DNA from: Tetrahymena thermophila SB210 | Lineage: Eukaryota; Ciliophora; Oligohymenophorea; Hymenostomatida; Tetrahymenidae | Assembly: GCF_000189635.1 (NCBI RefSeq) | Contig: NW_002476463.1 | Coordinates: forward strand, 1,364,001-1,428,000 | Length of the DNA: 64,000 nt | Reading direction: 5' to 3' | Shown: positions 1 through 11,732 of the stretch, in pieces | Numbering within the stretch: position 1 is the stretch's first letter | Layout: each line of letters starts with the position of its first letter | Made by a program: the position numbers and the translations under genes | Notes under the pieces: model-generated | Told to the model about the DNA's origin: nothing | The model's database searches: none | The model's input: the letters and a program-made list of their open reading frames with translations, nothing else

Positions 1-263
1 TACATACCAAGACATTTAACATGAAAATTTTTAAATTTAAGTATAACCATAATAGTATATTGATACCTTCGAAGAAAATAATCTTGATTAATATTAACCC
101 TATATAACAGAATCAGGTAATACTAATCCTTTTTAATCTATTAATAAATGTCAATAGAATACACAATATAATTAATAAGCACAATTTTAATAATAGAATT
201 TTAATCAATAGCATCATCACCAAGAATAAAACTAACATTAACAATATGAATAATAATAATATG

Positions 264-330
<67 letters not shown>

Positions 331-1423
331 TGAATAATAATAATAATAAGAATACTTATAATATTAGTAATAATATCCATCATACGAAAGTGAGTAATAT
401 TATTAATAATAATAATACTAATAATAAACTTAATTAGAACTATAATTTTACCAAGTCTAATATGAATAAAAATAATAATAATAATATTAACAACAATAAT
501 TAATCTAAAATTAACCATGCTATATTGATGAAAAAAATTATATCTAGAATTAAAAAAATTAAAACGAATATTAATAAGACTATTTTTATTAGAACCAAGT
601 ACATTAAATTGAACAAAATATAAAGAACTTAAATTTGAACACACATTAAGAGTAATACATAAGTTAATAACAATTTAACCAATATCATCAAGAAACATAG
701 TTTTAAGGAGATATATTAAAAAGTTAATAATAAAATTAATTGAGTTAGAGCCTAAAAACAAAAAAAATTCAGAAAGAAAAGAAAGATAAGCCCAAAAATG
801 ATTTAAAAGATAAAATTAGAATTCGTAAATAAATAACAATGAAAAAGGTGGCAAAAAAGAATGAAAAAATGCCTGTAAAACCAAAGAGACCAGAATAATC
901 AACATCATTTCACAATTAATTCAAAATATTTTTAACTAAAGCTATCCCATATATTTGTTAAAAAATTGATGAAAGTAAAGATTTAGATTTAGAAACCAAG
1001 AAGAAATACAAATAAATTATTCAACCTTTTAAAAATAAAATAAAGAAATCAGATGTTTATTTTCTTATAAATAAATATGATGAATTATCTGAATAATAAT
1101 TTGAGAAATTGTAAAAAATATGCAAAGAAAGTTAACAGTTGATGAAAGATGCCAAATTTGATCCTAAGATTAGAGCTTTTTTGCAAGTTTAAGATTTTAT
1201 TGAATAAAATAAAAATTAAAATGAAGAAATAACTTTCGATTGCTTCACATAAGCTACAAAATCTATAAACTAGCTTAACTCTTTTAATCGTACCTATCTC
1301 TTTAAATTCTGTGAAAGCGACTACTATCCAAAAATATTTTCAACTAAAGCAAATAAAATTGATTAAATCTATGTTACTAACTATATTAAATTTGTTCTTA
1401 TGAATCCAAAGATTATGGAATGA
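1..1423 (+). CDS. Glutamine-rich protein, 3' part (5' end outside window)
   Basis: In ciliate code one frame (codons starting at position 2) is open from the window edge to TGA at 1421-1423, 473 codons. The N-terminal two thirds is a low-complexity Gln/Asn-rich stretch, including an uninterrupted run of about 20 Gln codons (all TAA) near 265-330. A Lys-rich linker follows, then from about 839 a more ordinary helical domain of about 190 residues (KKYKQIIQPF, FCESDYYPKIFS) ending NPKIME. I recognise no family in this domain. The other two frames across the (TAA)n tract would read poly-Asn or poly-Ile; the Asn frame ends at a TGA near 636, so the Gln frame is the gene. Poly-Gln tracts are common in Tetrahymena regulatory proteins. 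The function is unknown and the start lies upstream. Confidence 0.8.
262..335. repeat. (TAA)n trinucleotide tract encoding poly-Gln
   Basis: This is a nearly pure TAA/AAT run inside the gene above. In its reading frame it encodes an uninterrupted glutamine stretch, interrupted near 331 by TAT GAA and then resuming. Such a tract is prone to length change by replication slippage. Confidence 0.9.
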
Positions 1424-1741
1424 ACGAACAAAAAAATAATAATTTAAGTAAATAAATTTTGAATCTATTGCAAATAACTAACTAACTACCTTACTAATAA
1501 ATATTATATTAAATTAAAAAAACAACAACATTAAAACATTATAAATTATAAAAAACAAAATTATATTTATTATCACAAGATTAATAAAAAAAATAATTTA
1601 GATTTTTGTTATTGGTCACTCATGTGTATTTATTTATTAATGATATATTAATTTAGCAAAACAATTTTTCGTCTTAATATTTTATTGATTCTAAATTCAA
1701 TAGGCTTTTTAATTTTTTAAGTTTATTTTACTTATTTGATT
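1424..1741. other. Convergent 3' intergenic spacer
   Basis: This is the AT-rich spacer between two genes whose 3' ends face each other. It presumably holds both 3' UTRs. I see no coding frame or structured RNA. Confidence 0.6.
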
Positions 1742-2314
1742 TCATATGTTATTTATTTATTCATTTAAAATATTCAATAATGATTCTTTTGGTCTAAAAA
1801 TGAAATATTCATATTCTTTTGTTAATAATATTTCATAGTTTTATACATCTATGTAATTTTCATCCTAATCAAAAAGAAATCCAATCTCATTTTCACATAT
1901 TACTTCTTCTTCTGCTTCTTAATTTATATTTTATTCACATTAATTTGCCTTTAGTTTAATCGCAGATTAATCTTTGGATTAATTAGCGGGAGAAGGAGGT
2001 GTTGATTCAAAATCACTATCAAAACTATCATTACTGCAGGACTCATACAATGGTTCTTGAAAAATTTTAGATTCAGGAAAAATAAATACTTTTGCGCCAT
2101 CCAACCTGTAATATTATGTACCAAATTCATAAGGGCTCTATAGCCATTTACCATTCATATTTTATGATGAATCAAAAGGGGGGTTTTTAAGAACATATTC
2201 TTCAATAGGCATGTAAAATTATTAGTCATTCTTCGCTAGCTTATCCTTCATTTTTTTCAAACGCTCTTACTTTTTTAAAGTCTTATTAGCTTAATCTGCT
2301 TAATTATCTTCCAT
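1742..2314 (-). CDS. Unknown 190-aa acidic protein
   Basis: This is a single exon from ATG at 2312-2314 to TGA at 1742-1744, 190 residues. The N-terminus (MEDNQADQANKTLKKQERLK) is charged and probably helical. It is followed by IEEYVLKNPPFD, an aromatic-rich core (GKWLQSPYEFGTQYYRL, VFIFPESKIFQEPLYE), a Ser/Asp/Pro-rich linker that could be phosphorylated (SFDSDFESTPPSP), and an acidic C-terminus. There is no signal peptide or membrane segment. Coding is supported by the length of the open frame and by ordinary amino-acid composition where the other frames are stop-rich or hydrophobic. I recognise no family. Confidence 0.7.
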
Positions 2315-3768
2315 TTTTTTAACACTAACTAATATGTAAAATATTAACAACAAAAGTTTTTTATCTAAAAATTATCACCAAAAATTAATTATATATTATC
2401 TTTTTTAAAGTTAATATTTGAAGCTATTCATACATTCAAACATAAATAAAAAACATCTATAAAAAATTTTTAGCAAGTCTATAAACATAATAAAATACTT
2501 TTATTCAGTGTAAAAAATAAATAAAATTGAATAAAATTTATACTGATAAAATATTTTTAAATATGAAATAATACTTTTATATTTTTAAAAATTGTTAAAC
2601 CTCAACAAACAAATCAATAAAAATCTAAGCACTTAAAAAGATATCAGGAAATATCAGATACGATGAAATAATTTATTAAAAATATGGAGTAGAATATAAA
2701 ATATGATATTAATTTATTTAAAATCAATAAACAATGACATATATTAGCTTGGAAAGTACATCAGTTTTGAGGAAAAACAATCTATTAAAAATTTATTTGT
2801 CAAAGTAATTATTTTAAATTATAATTTAAAAATCTAAAATATAAAAATTAAATTTCTTTCTTGCAAATCAACATGCCAAAGCAAATCTTAGATTTGATAA
2901 AAAAATACAAAATAAAATATCATGCATAAAATATAATCTCTAACAAATCTACAAACTATATTATTTTTTTACTCATTTCAATTCAAAATCAAGCAATAGT
3001 GTAACAAAACTTTAATAGTTGCGGTAATCAAAACTTTCGAAATTTAAAAAATAAAGGAAAAATAAAAATTTGTTGATATTAGATTTCTGTCCATTTTAAT
3101 GATATCAAAACTTTCTATTCCTATCACTAATTTTTTTATTTTAAATATACAAATCTTTAACATTATTATTTTTACAAGATGATTAAAATAAGAAAATTCT
3201 TTTTCACTTAAATTTTAATTTTTTAGTTTTTAATTTAATATTAAAAAATTTTTAGATTAGAAAAAGAAAATTAATCTTTTAAAAAGATAAAATTAAATTT
3301 TTATTAATTTAAATTTTAAATTGATTGAGTTATTAATTTTCAATAAATCTCACTATTAAAGAGCATTCTTAACATATTTGTGATGATTTTGTTCTTAAAA
3401 TAGAATATATTTTAAAAATATTTATAGGGCTGGATTAAACTAATTATTTAATCGCCATAAGATAGATATAGATAAACACTTAGCACTAAACATTAGTAAT
3501 ATCTAATTAAGTCTATGTGTAAATCAAGATTATATAAGTGAAGTAATTTACCCTAAATCACATAAATATTTTTACAAAAAATTAATATAATTTAAAATAA
3601 GATTATTTAGAAGATAGATAGATAGATCAATCAATACTCTTTTTAGAAAAAAAAATATCATAAGACTTACTTATTTTAGTATTCTAATCTTTTAGAAGCA
3701 AGTTTAAATCAAAAAAAAAAAAAAATAGGAATAGCAAATACACAAATTTAAAAGACTTTATTTATAAA
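2315..3768. other. Divergent intergenic region, 1.45 kb
   Basis: This AT-rich DNA lies between two divergently transcribed genes, so it should hold both promoters. Only homopolymer runs and short repeats such as (GATA)n near 3613 are visible. I saw no tRNA, RNA gene or further coding frame. Confidence 0.5.
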
Positions 3769-4920
3769 ATGAACAATAAGAGTACAAGACTTAAAAGAAT
3801 AGGAGACAAGATGGAATTCGATATGGAATATAATCTACAAAGCGGAAAAGTTATAGGCTAAGGTTCGTTTGGTAGTGTTTACAAATGTGTTTCAAGTGAA
3901 GACAATTAGGAATGGGCTATTAAAATTATAGAAGTAGTAGATAGAGAAGAATATAAGGGATCAGCAGAGCATGAAATGAACATATTCTTATAAATGGATA
4001 GCCACCCAAATATCATTGGTATTAAGAGAATTTACACTTGGACAAATGACATTACTCATAAATTTTCAGCTGTAATTGTTCAAGAACTAGCAGATAAAGG
4101 TCTTTATGATGAGTATTAATAAAGAAGAAAGTTAAATGCTATATTTACAGAAGACGAGATCATGAATTACTTAAAATAATGCATAGATGGATTATATTTT
4201 ATCATGTTAAAGAATGGTATTTATCACAGAGATATTAAAACAGAAAATATCCTATTGAAAAATAACCAAATTAAAATTACTGATTTTGGTGTCAGCAAAA
4301 GCATTTAAGCAGAAAAAATACGTACTTTATAATCTAATACTATAACAGGTACACCACTTTTCTTGAGCCCTAAATTATGGGAAGGTTACATCAAGAGAAG
4401 TGAATTTAATGTTTAGCACGATTTATAAAAATCTGATATTTTCAGTTTAGGTTTGGTCTTTTTGTAGCTTGCATTGCTACTTTCAAATTAGGAGATGGCT
4501 GGATTAAATCAGCCAGAAGGTGATAAAAAGCTTATACCTTTATTGAATAGGATACGTTCTATGAAGCTAAGAACAATATTAGCAGCTATGTTAGCTTTTG
4601 AAGAAAAGACAAGAGCTGATTATGCAACAATCGTAAATTTCTTTAGCATGAAAGAAATAGACTTTAGTAATGGGATTATAAACCAATATCTTCCAAATAT
4701 TCTACCTAAGCTACCACAACCTCCTATATTTGCGTAAAAAACATTTTATAAGATAGACTAGTATTTTGAGATATTTATGTATCGATTTAAATTTGAAAAG
4801 CATTTATTTTTTTAAATTGCTTTGATTACAGATGAGCTAGAAGCATCAAAAAAAGAAGAAACAAATAAATAATTTTAATTAAATTAAAAAAGATATTCAA
4901 TGACTTTTTTTAATGAATGA
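3769..4920 (+). CDS. Protein kinase, Ser/Thr type
   Basis: A single exon of 383 residues. Kinase landmarks occur in order: glycine loop IGQGSFGSVYKC (about 29-40), AIK lysine near 52, a plausible C-helix Glu near 67-69, catalytic loop YHRDIKTENILL (about 152-163) and TDFGVSKS (about 171-178). TGTPLFLSPKLWEG follows in the activation segment, so Ser-Pro-Lys replaces the usual APE, and DIFSLGLVFLQL is subdomain IX. All catalytic residues are present, so it should be active. The domain fills nearly the whole protein, with about 20 residues before it and a tail of about 60 residues of no known type after it. The substrate and subfamily cannot be told; ciliates have very large expanded kinase families. 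The start is the first in-frame ATG and follows an A-rich leader. Confidence 0.92.
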
Positions 4921-5442
4921 ATGAATCATTGATTAATTTATTGATGTTTAGTATTAACTAAATCACAATTATATCCATTAACAGAGAATTTTTAGAATAT
5001 AAAAGATAATCGTTACCGAAAAAAAATTAATTGAGTATTCAAGCAAAATATCTTCGTTTTATTTAATATCGTTTCAAGCACAAGAATGAAAAAAAAAAAA
5101 TTAAACATCAAAATAATTATTTGTTTAAATAAAATATGACTAAATTTGGTAAAAAACATTTTAAATTTATGAGGAGATCAAACAAAAAAATACCGTTTTG
5201 TTATTAAAATTTTATGAGCCTGATTAAAGCTGAGAAAATCTAATTTAAAAACTAGCCAGAATTTGTAATTTTTCTATTCTTCTCTTTTTAAAAATTTGCA
5301 ATTGGGAAAGTATTTTTTAAGATTAAAAAAAAGTCTGTATTTATTTGCTATTAAAAATGTGTTTACTATTTATAAAATTTTATTCATAAATTTTAAATTT
5401 AACATAATTTTATTTAAGTGCTAATAATAGCAGCGTTAAAAA
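4921..5442. other. Intergenic spacer, 0.5 kb
   Basis: AT-rich spacer between two genes on the same strand, holding the kinase 3' UTR and the promoter of the B-box/WD40 gene. No coding frame or repeat of note. Confidence 0.5.
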
Positions 5443-7581
5443 ATGACTACCTAACAAGAAAATAGAAATGTTAATTATTTTTATAATTCTTAAAATAGAT
5501 ACAATAACAATGCACCTTAAGTTAATGTTGCTAATGCACAGGGAGGTTACAGACTATATGGATAAAATATAGCTAGTCCTAAAAACACTTGCTCAAAACA
5601 CTGTAAAGAAATCGAGTTTTTCTGTGAATATGAAAACTGCTTTGAGGGGCTCTGTTCTGAATGCAGGGCTATTCATGCACCTAGTCATAAAAGCAAAATT
5701 ATGGCTTATTCTTTAGCAGTATCAAAATACATAGATTAAAATATTCTAAGTCAAAGCTACATGAAGCTTAATGTAACATTGAATAATGAAGTTAAAGGAA
5801 AAGTAGGAAAATATTTAGTCACTTTTAGAGAAGAAATGCAAAAGGCATGTTAGGAAATGAAAAAGCAAATCAATTAAGCCTTAGAATCAACTGTAAATAA
5901 ATGGCAGTAAGATATAGAAAGTAAATTGCAGAGTTCAGGAAGAGATGCAGAACTTGCATATTTGTAAATCAAAACAGATGAGAGAATTCTGTAAGAAAAT
6001 TAACAGAAGTTCAAAAGTTCTCCTACAAATTATTTCTATCTTTAAATGATAGCAAAGCAGTAATTGCAATTAGAATCGAATCTGTCTTGTGCTAGTGAGA
6101 AAGTTTAAAGAATCTAATCTGACATTTAAAATATGTCTAAAATTGAATCTATGTATCTCAATACAATGAATTTATCCTACACCTTCGCAAAAAGCCTTAG
6201 CCAGTAATTTGACTAATTTTTCTCTGAATTAATATTGCAAACTAGTGAAAAGCCTGTTTAGTAGCCATATAATTCAGTGTCTTCTAGCAAAGTAATATAA
6301 GTCAAAGGCAATATAGCTTCACATTCTTAGCCTAATGATCATGGTATATTGAATGGTAATCCAAAAAGCAGTAATTATTTAAATGTTTAAACTCCGAGCA
6401 ATTTAAATGCTTCAGGTCAGCCAGTTCGCAATAGAAGTTCAGATACCGGACAAAGCATAGCGAATAAATTTTCTAATTTCTTTAATGGAGTTACTGGCTC
6501 GAAGCCTTCAAATGAGCCTTATACTGCTAGTAAGGAGGCTGGAAGTCCTTAAAGCAGTAAATTTTTTAAATCTGCACATTAAAACGAAGTAATTGAATTT
6601 ACTCCTCTCCATCCTACTAAATAGTACTATATAACCACATCTTAACTGTAAGACTTAATCTTTATAGAGTAAACAAAATAAAAAAGAATTCTTCTCACAA
6701 CTCAAAGTGATGGAAAAATAATTAAAATAAATCTATAAAATGAAGAAAAAAGTGAAGTTTCAATAGCAAACTTAGCTCCAAGATGCACATTGCTTTGGCC
6801 TTCAACTAAACGTATAATTTGTGGCACAAATGATGGAAAAATATTTTTATTTGATCCCATAAACATGAAAATGATAGACCATCCTTTTAAAGACTCACAG
6901 AATAATGCAATAATTAATATGACTTTGTTCGAAAAAAAACTGCAACTTTTAACTGGCTCAGTAGATGGCTAAGTTGCTCTTTGGAACTTAGAAAAAAAGA
7001 TAATAGAGAGAGTATATCAGAAGCTACATTAGGGCGAAATCAGAGGAATAATCACAAATAATAATGATTAACACATGATAACAGTCAGTACAGATAAAAG
7101 CATTATTATAACTGAAATTATGACAAATAAAACTATTTTCACAAAAAGCAATGCACATTTAATGTCAATTGTTGCCCTTAAAAAAATTAAAGAAAACTCT
7201 TTCTTTACTGCAGGAGCTGATGGTTATGTTAAACTGTGGGAGTGGGTAGGATAAGAAAACGATTTAAAGCAAGTAGGAGAAAACAGAGTGCATAATGCTC
7301 CCATAACATTCCTAGACTATTACCCTAAATATAATCTTATTGTAACTTCATCATCTGATGGCGTTATTCACTTTACTGACCCTTCTAATTATAGTCAAAT
7401 AGCAAGTACATTAGCAAAGCCTCTAAAAGGAGGTGCAAAAGGCATATATTGGTAGAAACCATGCTTATATACAGTTGATAGCAATAATATTTAGAAATGG
7501 GACAATGAAAAATTTGTTTAAAATTTAGCAATTCTTAAAAAAAGAGTAAAAAGTTAAAACTCAAATTGCAATATTTTTTGA
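5443..7581 (+). CDS. B-box zinc finger and WD40-repeat protein
   Basis: A single exon of 712 residues. A B-box-type zinc finger lies at about 50-82 (CSKHCKEIEFFCEYENC, then CSECRAIHAPSH). A coiled-coil-like stretch rich in Gln, Glu and Lys follows at about 100-270, then a Ser/Asn-rich linker. WD40-like repeats fill about 385-700, recognisable from LTGSVDGQVALWNLE, FTAGADGYVKLWEWV, VTSSSDGVIHFTDP and VDSNNIQKWDNEKF. The order B-box, coiled coil, propeller resembles TRIM-like proteins without a RING, so it is best seen as a scaffold or protein-interaction protein. No enzymatic residues are present. The last ~170 bases of the gene are repeated as a truncated copy at about 10848-11030. Confidence 0.88.
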
Positions 7582-8507
7582 ATTAAAATATTTCAATAAA
7601 TATCTTCTCTCATTTAAGCATACATGTAATATTTATAAGTAAATTAAACCAAAAAAAAAATTTTAATTTGTAATTTTATAAAAACTAGTTAGTTATTTGT
7701 ATATTTCAGCAGTGTTAATTAAATTTTAAAATCTACAAAAATGTTAAAAAAATTAGATATTTTCATTTAAAATATTTCAATAAATATCTTCTCTCATTTA
7801 AGCATACATGCAACATTTTAAAAGTTAATTAAACCAAAAAAAATATTTTAATTTAGATTTTTATAAAATTAGCTAGTTATTTTTATATTTCAGCAGTGTT
7901 AATTAAATTTTAAAGCCTTCTAAAATTTAAAAAAATTAGATATTTTCATTTAAAATATTTTAATATCTTTTCTCTTTTAAGCATACATGCAACATTTTTA
8001 TAAGTAAATTATTATTTTAATTATTTAATTTTTATAAAAACGAGCAAAATGTATATGAATTATTAATTATATTTAAAATGACATAAAACATTTAAAAACT
8101 TAGATATTATTTTAAATAAATATCAGATTAGAAAATTTTATTTAATTATTTTAACTGTAACTTCGTAAAATTATTTAATATCAAATAAAAAATTGGGTTA
8201 ATATAAAAATTATCTAGAAAATTATTTAACGATTTATATTTTTCAGCATTTTAATAAAAGTAAGAATTTGAAAAAAAAGCAAAAATAAAAGAATTATTAT
8301 TTTTTCTCAAATTAATTTAAGATATTAATAATAAAGAAAAAAATTAATTAAATTCATTAATTTGTTTTATTTATTCTTTAAAAGATCAAATTAAAACTTT
8401 TGAATATTCAAAATTTATTATCAAGAAAAAATTATAATTATAAATAAAAGTAAAAATAAAAAATTTAATTAAAAAAAAAAGCAAACAAATCCTACTTATT
8501 AATTGAT
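7582..8507. repeat. Tandem repeats of about 184 bp downstream of the WD40 gene
   Basis: The gene-free stretch begins with two to three head-to-tail copies of a unit of about 184 bp. Each opens with a block like TCTCTCATTTAAGCATACATG (near 7608, 7792 and 7972) and contains TTTCAGCAGTGTTAATTAAA. Copies diverge by substitutions and short indels, the third most. Related copies lie at about 11030-11360 in the second duplication unit, so the array predates the larger duplication or was copied with it. The rest up to 8507 is AT-rich and probably contains the LRR promoter. Confidence 0.75.
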
Positions 8508-10349
8508 ATGGGAAATTTACTAACTTTTTCTGAAAATAATTTAATGTAAATTCTTTAAATTTTAAATGATGGTTTATTTTTAATTTGAAATAAAAGAGAT
8601 CCTGACTGTAATGAGCTTGATTTAGAATTAGAGTATGTTTTTTTGCTTTAAATGCTAGAATTTTATTTTAATATATTTTTTATTGAAATTTTTTACTAGC
8701 TAAAAGTTGAGTGATAAATAGTTCTAAAATTTTTGTCAAAAAATAAGCCATATTCAAAAACTAAATTTACTTAGATTACACTTTACGTAAATATTTTTTA
8801 AAACAAATAAATAATTATTTAAGGAATTCAAAAGTAATTTTAAAAGCGCTCCTAGTCTGTAAAAATTTAATAGGCTATTAGAAGAAGTAGCTAATCGCCT
8901 TAGTTTGAAATAAATTGAGATATTTTTTAAGTAAATTAATTAATAAAAATCATCAATAATTTAAATAATTTTGAATTAAAAATAAAAAAAGTGATGATTG
9001 CTATTTTCATGAGGAAATTATTTAAGCATTGAATTAAGGATTAAAAAACTGCCAAAATATTAATTTTTTGGAAATTAACTTTTTTTGTGACATGAAGTAA
9101 TTAATTAATAATTTATTCAATTTTTTAAAAATAAATTATATTTCAATAAAATTAAATGTTAATTTCTTTAAATTCTAAATGAAAACAAACTCAATTAATT
9201 CTCTTAATATAAATATTTTAATTTTTTTAGGAAATATTATTATTTAAATTCTGATAATGATATTAATGTCAAATCACTAAGCGATCTTTTATCATCAAAC
9301 TCTAATAAAATATAGTCTATTAAATTTAGGTTAAATATTTCATTAAAATTTAATTTAAAACTTATTTTTTGAAAAGCATTTTTTGGATAAGTAGTTCTGG
9401 ACTACTAATGCCATTAAGTTCACGCACCTAGTGTTCAAATATCAATAATTTATGCTTAAAAATTAGGTATTTTTTATTTAATTTTTAATAATTTAAACTG
9501 TTTTTATAGAAAATTAGAGATATTTGTTGGTGGTATTCAAAGTCTGAGTCAGTCAATATCAAATCTTGAAAATCTAAAGACTTTAAAATTAGATTTGTAA
9601 ATTTTTAATACTTTATTTCAATATTTAATGAAATCAATTTTTGAGAAAGATATGTTAGCTTAGTTGATCAATAATTTAAATATTTATGCGAAGGAATATC
9701 GAAATGTAAATAACTTTATGAATTCCGTTATACTTAACTGTAAAATAAATTTACGTTATGTTTTTTTATTTTATTAATATCATTTATTAAATAAATCCTT
9801 AGAGAAAAAAGTGAGCTAACAGACGATTCAATATAATTTTTAAGTAAAGCTATAGTCTAACTTCCTAATTTACAATCACTTTATATTAATCTGATGTAAA
9901 TTTAAAAAAATATTTTTGATTATTTTTTAATTTGTTATTTTTATTGGTTAATATGAAAATAGAGAAAATAATTTTGGTTAATAGAGAATTGGACAAATAT
10001 TAGGAGAAAGTATTTCAAATAGCTAAAACCTAACTTATTTATTTATAAATTTATCGTATCTACTTTTTTAAATTGAAATTTTCATTTATTTTACTCCAAT
10101 TTTTTATTCAATAGTTTAAATAAAATTAAATAAGATGATGCTGAAGTTCTTTGTAATCAAATATCTAAATCTCCTTAATTGTATTATTTAAGCATATTTT
10201 TCAAGTAAATAATTAAAGTATTTATTATGTTTTAAAAAATTAAAATTTTAAGTAAAGACAAAATATTAGAAAGATTCAATAACAAAAAGAAACTATGTCA
10301 AATTAGTTTTAAAACAAAAAAATTAATTTATTTAAGTATAAGTATATGA
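8508..10349 (+). CDS. Leucine-rich-repeat protein, copy 1 (13 exons)
   Basis: Exons: 8508-8545, 8597-8632, 8700-8786, 8835-8930, 8992-9096, 9231-9329, 9377-9466, 9510-9596, 9650-9739, 9803-9895, 9963-10055, 10115-10204, 10253-10349; 366 residues. All twelve introns are GT..AG, 43-134 nt, and all split codons in phase 2. From exon 3 on, each exon encodes roughly one leucine-rich repeat of 29-35 residues, for example LSDKQFQNFCQKISHIQKLN, VKSLSDLLSSNSNKIQSIKF, LCEGISKCKQLYEF and ILGESISNSQNLTYLFINL. The repeat pattern resembles the ribonuclease-inhibitor-like LRRs frequent in ciliates. There is no signal peptide; the protein starts MGNLLTFSE, so N-myristoylation at Gly2 is conceivable. The gene at 11733-13515 is a paralogue with every exon matched. 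The role is probably protein binding; the partner is unknown. Confidence 0.85.
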
Positions 10350-10689
10350 GATTGATAGAGCTCAAGTTGATAACAATAAATGTTTGTAAAAAAGGATTAT
10401 TCCAATAAAATTTAATAGTATTTTAAATCAATTTGAATTTACTTTTATTACCATAAATACAATAAAATTTTATATATATTTGTTTTTCTTTTTTGTAGGC
10501 TCTAGTATGCGCATTAATATTTAGTAGTTTCAATTCAATTTATTTGTAAATATCATATTATTTATTTATTGATGGAATATTAAATCTTAGCCTAAAAAAA
10601 TAATAAATTTGAAATTTTTGGATTATATTTTTTTTTGAATTTTTTTATAAACAAATAGATATTATATAGCTCAAACATTTATTAATAAA
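10350..10689. other. Downstream flank of LRR copy 1
   Basis: AT-rich DNA that matches 13516-13876 downstream of the second LRR gene, including a shared block near 10560 and 13740 reading TATTTATTGATGGAATATTA. It belongs to the duplicated segment and carries no gene of its own. Confidence 0.6.
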
Positions 10690-10847
10690 AGCAATGTATA
10701 TAAATATATAAAAGAGAAACTATAAATAGGTTATGAGAGTTTCTAATTTATTAGATTAGGAAGAAAAATACTTTAGAGTATTACAAATAGGTTTTATGCC
10801 AAGAGTTATAATTTTAGACATTAAGTGCCTTTAAAAGAATAGATAGG
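10690..10847 (+). pseudogene. Truncated 5' end of the EF-hand gene
   Basis: This stretch matches the 5' flank and first ~150 coding bases of the intact EF-hand gene (13863-14030). Shared blocks include TAGGTTTTATGCCAAGAGT and GTGCCTTTAAAAGAATAGAT. The position equivalent to the ATG at 13877 is ATA here, the reading frame is not kept, and similarity stops abruptly at about 10847 where WD40-derived sequence begins. It is a by-product of the tandem duplication, not a working gene. Confidence 0.8.
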
Positions 10848-11030
10848 AAGTACTTTTACAAAACCTCTAAAATGAGGTGCAAATTGCATATGATGTTAGA
10901 AATCATGCTTGTATCCAGTTGATATCAATAATATTTAGAAATGGGATATAGAAAAATTTGTTTAAAATTTAGCAATTCTTAAAAAAAAGAGTATAAAATG
11001 AAAACTCAAATTGCAATATTTTTTGATTTA
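10848..11030 (+). pseudogene. Truncated 3' end of the B-box/WD40 gene
   Basis: This matches 7405-7581, the last ~58 codons of the B-box/WD40 gene. Shared blocks include AATAATATTTAGAAATGGGA and GTTTAAAATTTAGCAATTCT. It has no start and its sequence has drifted. Together with the preceding fragment it marks the junction of the tandem duplication: EF-hand 5' end joined to WD40 3' end, the reverse of the ancestral order. Confidence 0.85.
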
Positions 11031-11732
11031 AATTATTTCAATATCTTCTCTCATTTAAGCATAATAATTTTTATAGGTAAATTAAATAAAAAAAAATATT
11101 TTAATTTGAAATTTTATAAAATTAATTATTTGTATATTCCAGCAATATTAATTAAATTTTAGAGTAGATAAAAATATTAAAAAAATTAGATATTTTCATT
11201 TAAAATGTATCAATAGCTTTTCTATTTTAAGCATACTTGCAATGTTTATTCCTAATATGCCAAAGAAATAATTTAATAACTTAACTTTTATAAATACCAG
11301 CTATAAGTATGTGCATGTAGTATTAATTATATTTTAAAGGCTATAATAAATTAAAAATAATTAGATATTTACTTTTTAAATCAAATCAGATTCGAAAACT
11401 TTATTTAATTATTTTAACTGTAACTTTTTAATGGATTAATATAAAAATTATCATTAAAATTATTAAAAGATTAATAATATAAGAGCATTTTTATAAAAAT
11501 AAGAATTTTAAAATGAGCAGAAATAATAGAAATTTAAAATATAAAATAAAAAGAAAAAAATAAAATTTATTAATTAGCTATTTTTTATATTCTTTTAAAA
11601 TTATTTACATATTTTTTTAGAAACAAAAAATTTTATTTTAAAAGGAAAAATTAAAACTTTTGAATAAAAATTTTTATTTTATTTATTAAAATTAATTAAA
11701 ATAAAAGCAAAAAATTAACACTTATTTGTTTG
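11031..11732. repeat. Second-unit copy of the 184-bp repeats and LRR promoter region
   Basis: Diverged counterparts of the repeat array at 7582-8100 (two recognisable units near 11050 and 11230), then AT-rich DNA leading to the second LRR gene. It has no coding frame. Confidence 0.65.

Noticed and set aside
246-437. Poly-Asn frame on the plus strand
   Set aside because: In ciliate code this frame ends at TGA near 636, while the poly-Gln frame runs on to 1423 and includes a folded-looking domain.
201-644. Long minus-strand open stretch of almost only Ile and Asn
   Set aside because: It is the reverse complement of the (TAA)n poly-Gln tract of the plus-strand gene and has no information-rich part.
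1951-2154. 67-codon minus-strand stretch in another frame of the 1742-2314 gene
   Set aside because: The in-frame reading with TAA/TAG as Gln gives a longer protein of normal composition; this is its shadow.
8546-8596. Reading the LRR gene start straight through (MGNLLTFSENNLMQILQ and on)
   Set aside because: That frame meets TGA within 27 codons in both paralogues; removing a 51-nt GT..AG intron in each gives the phase-2 join shared by all other introns.
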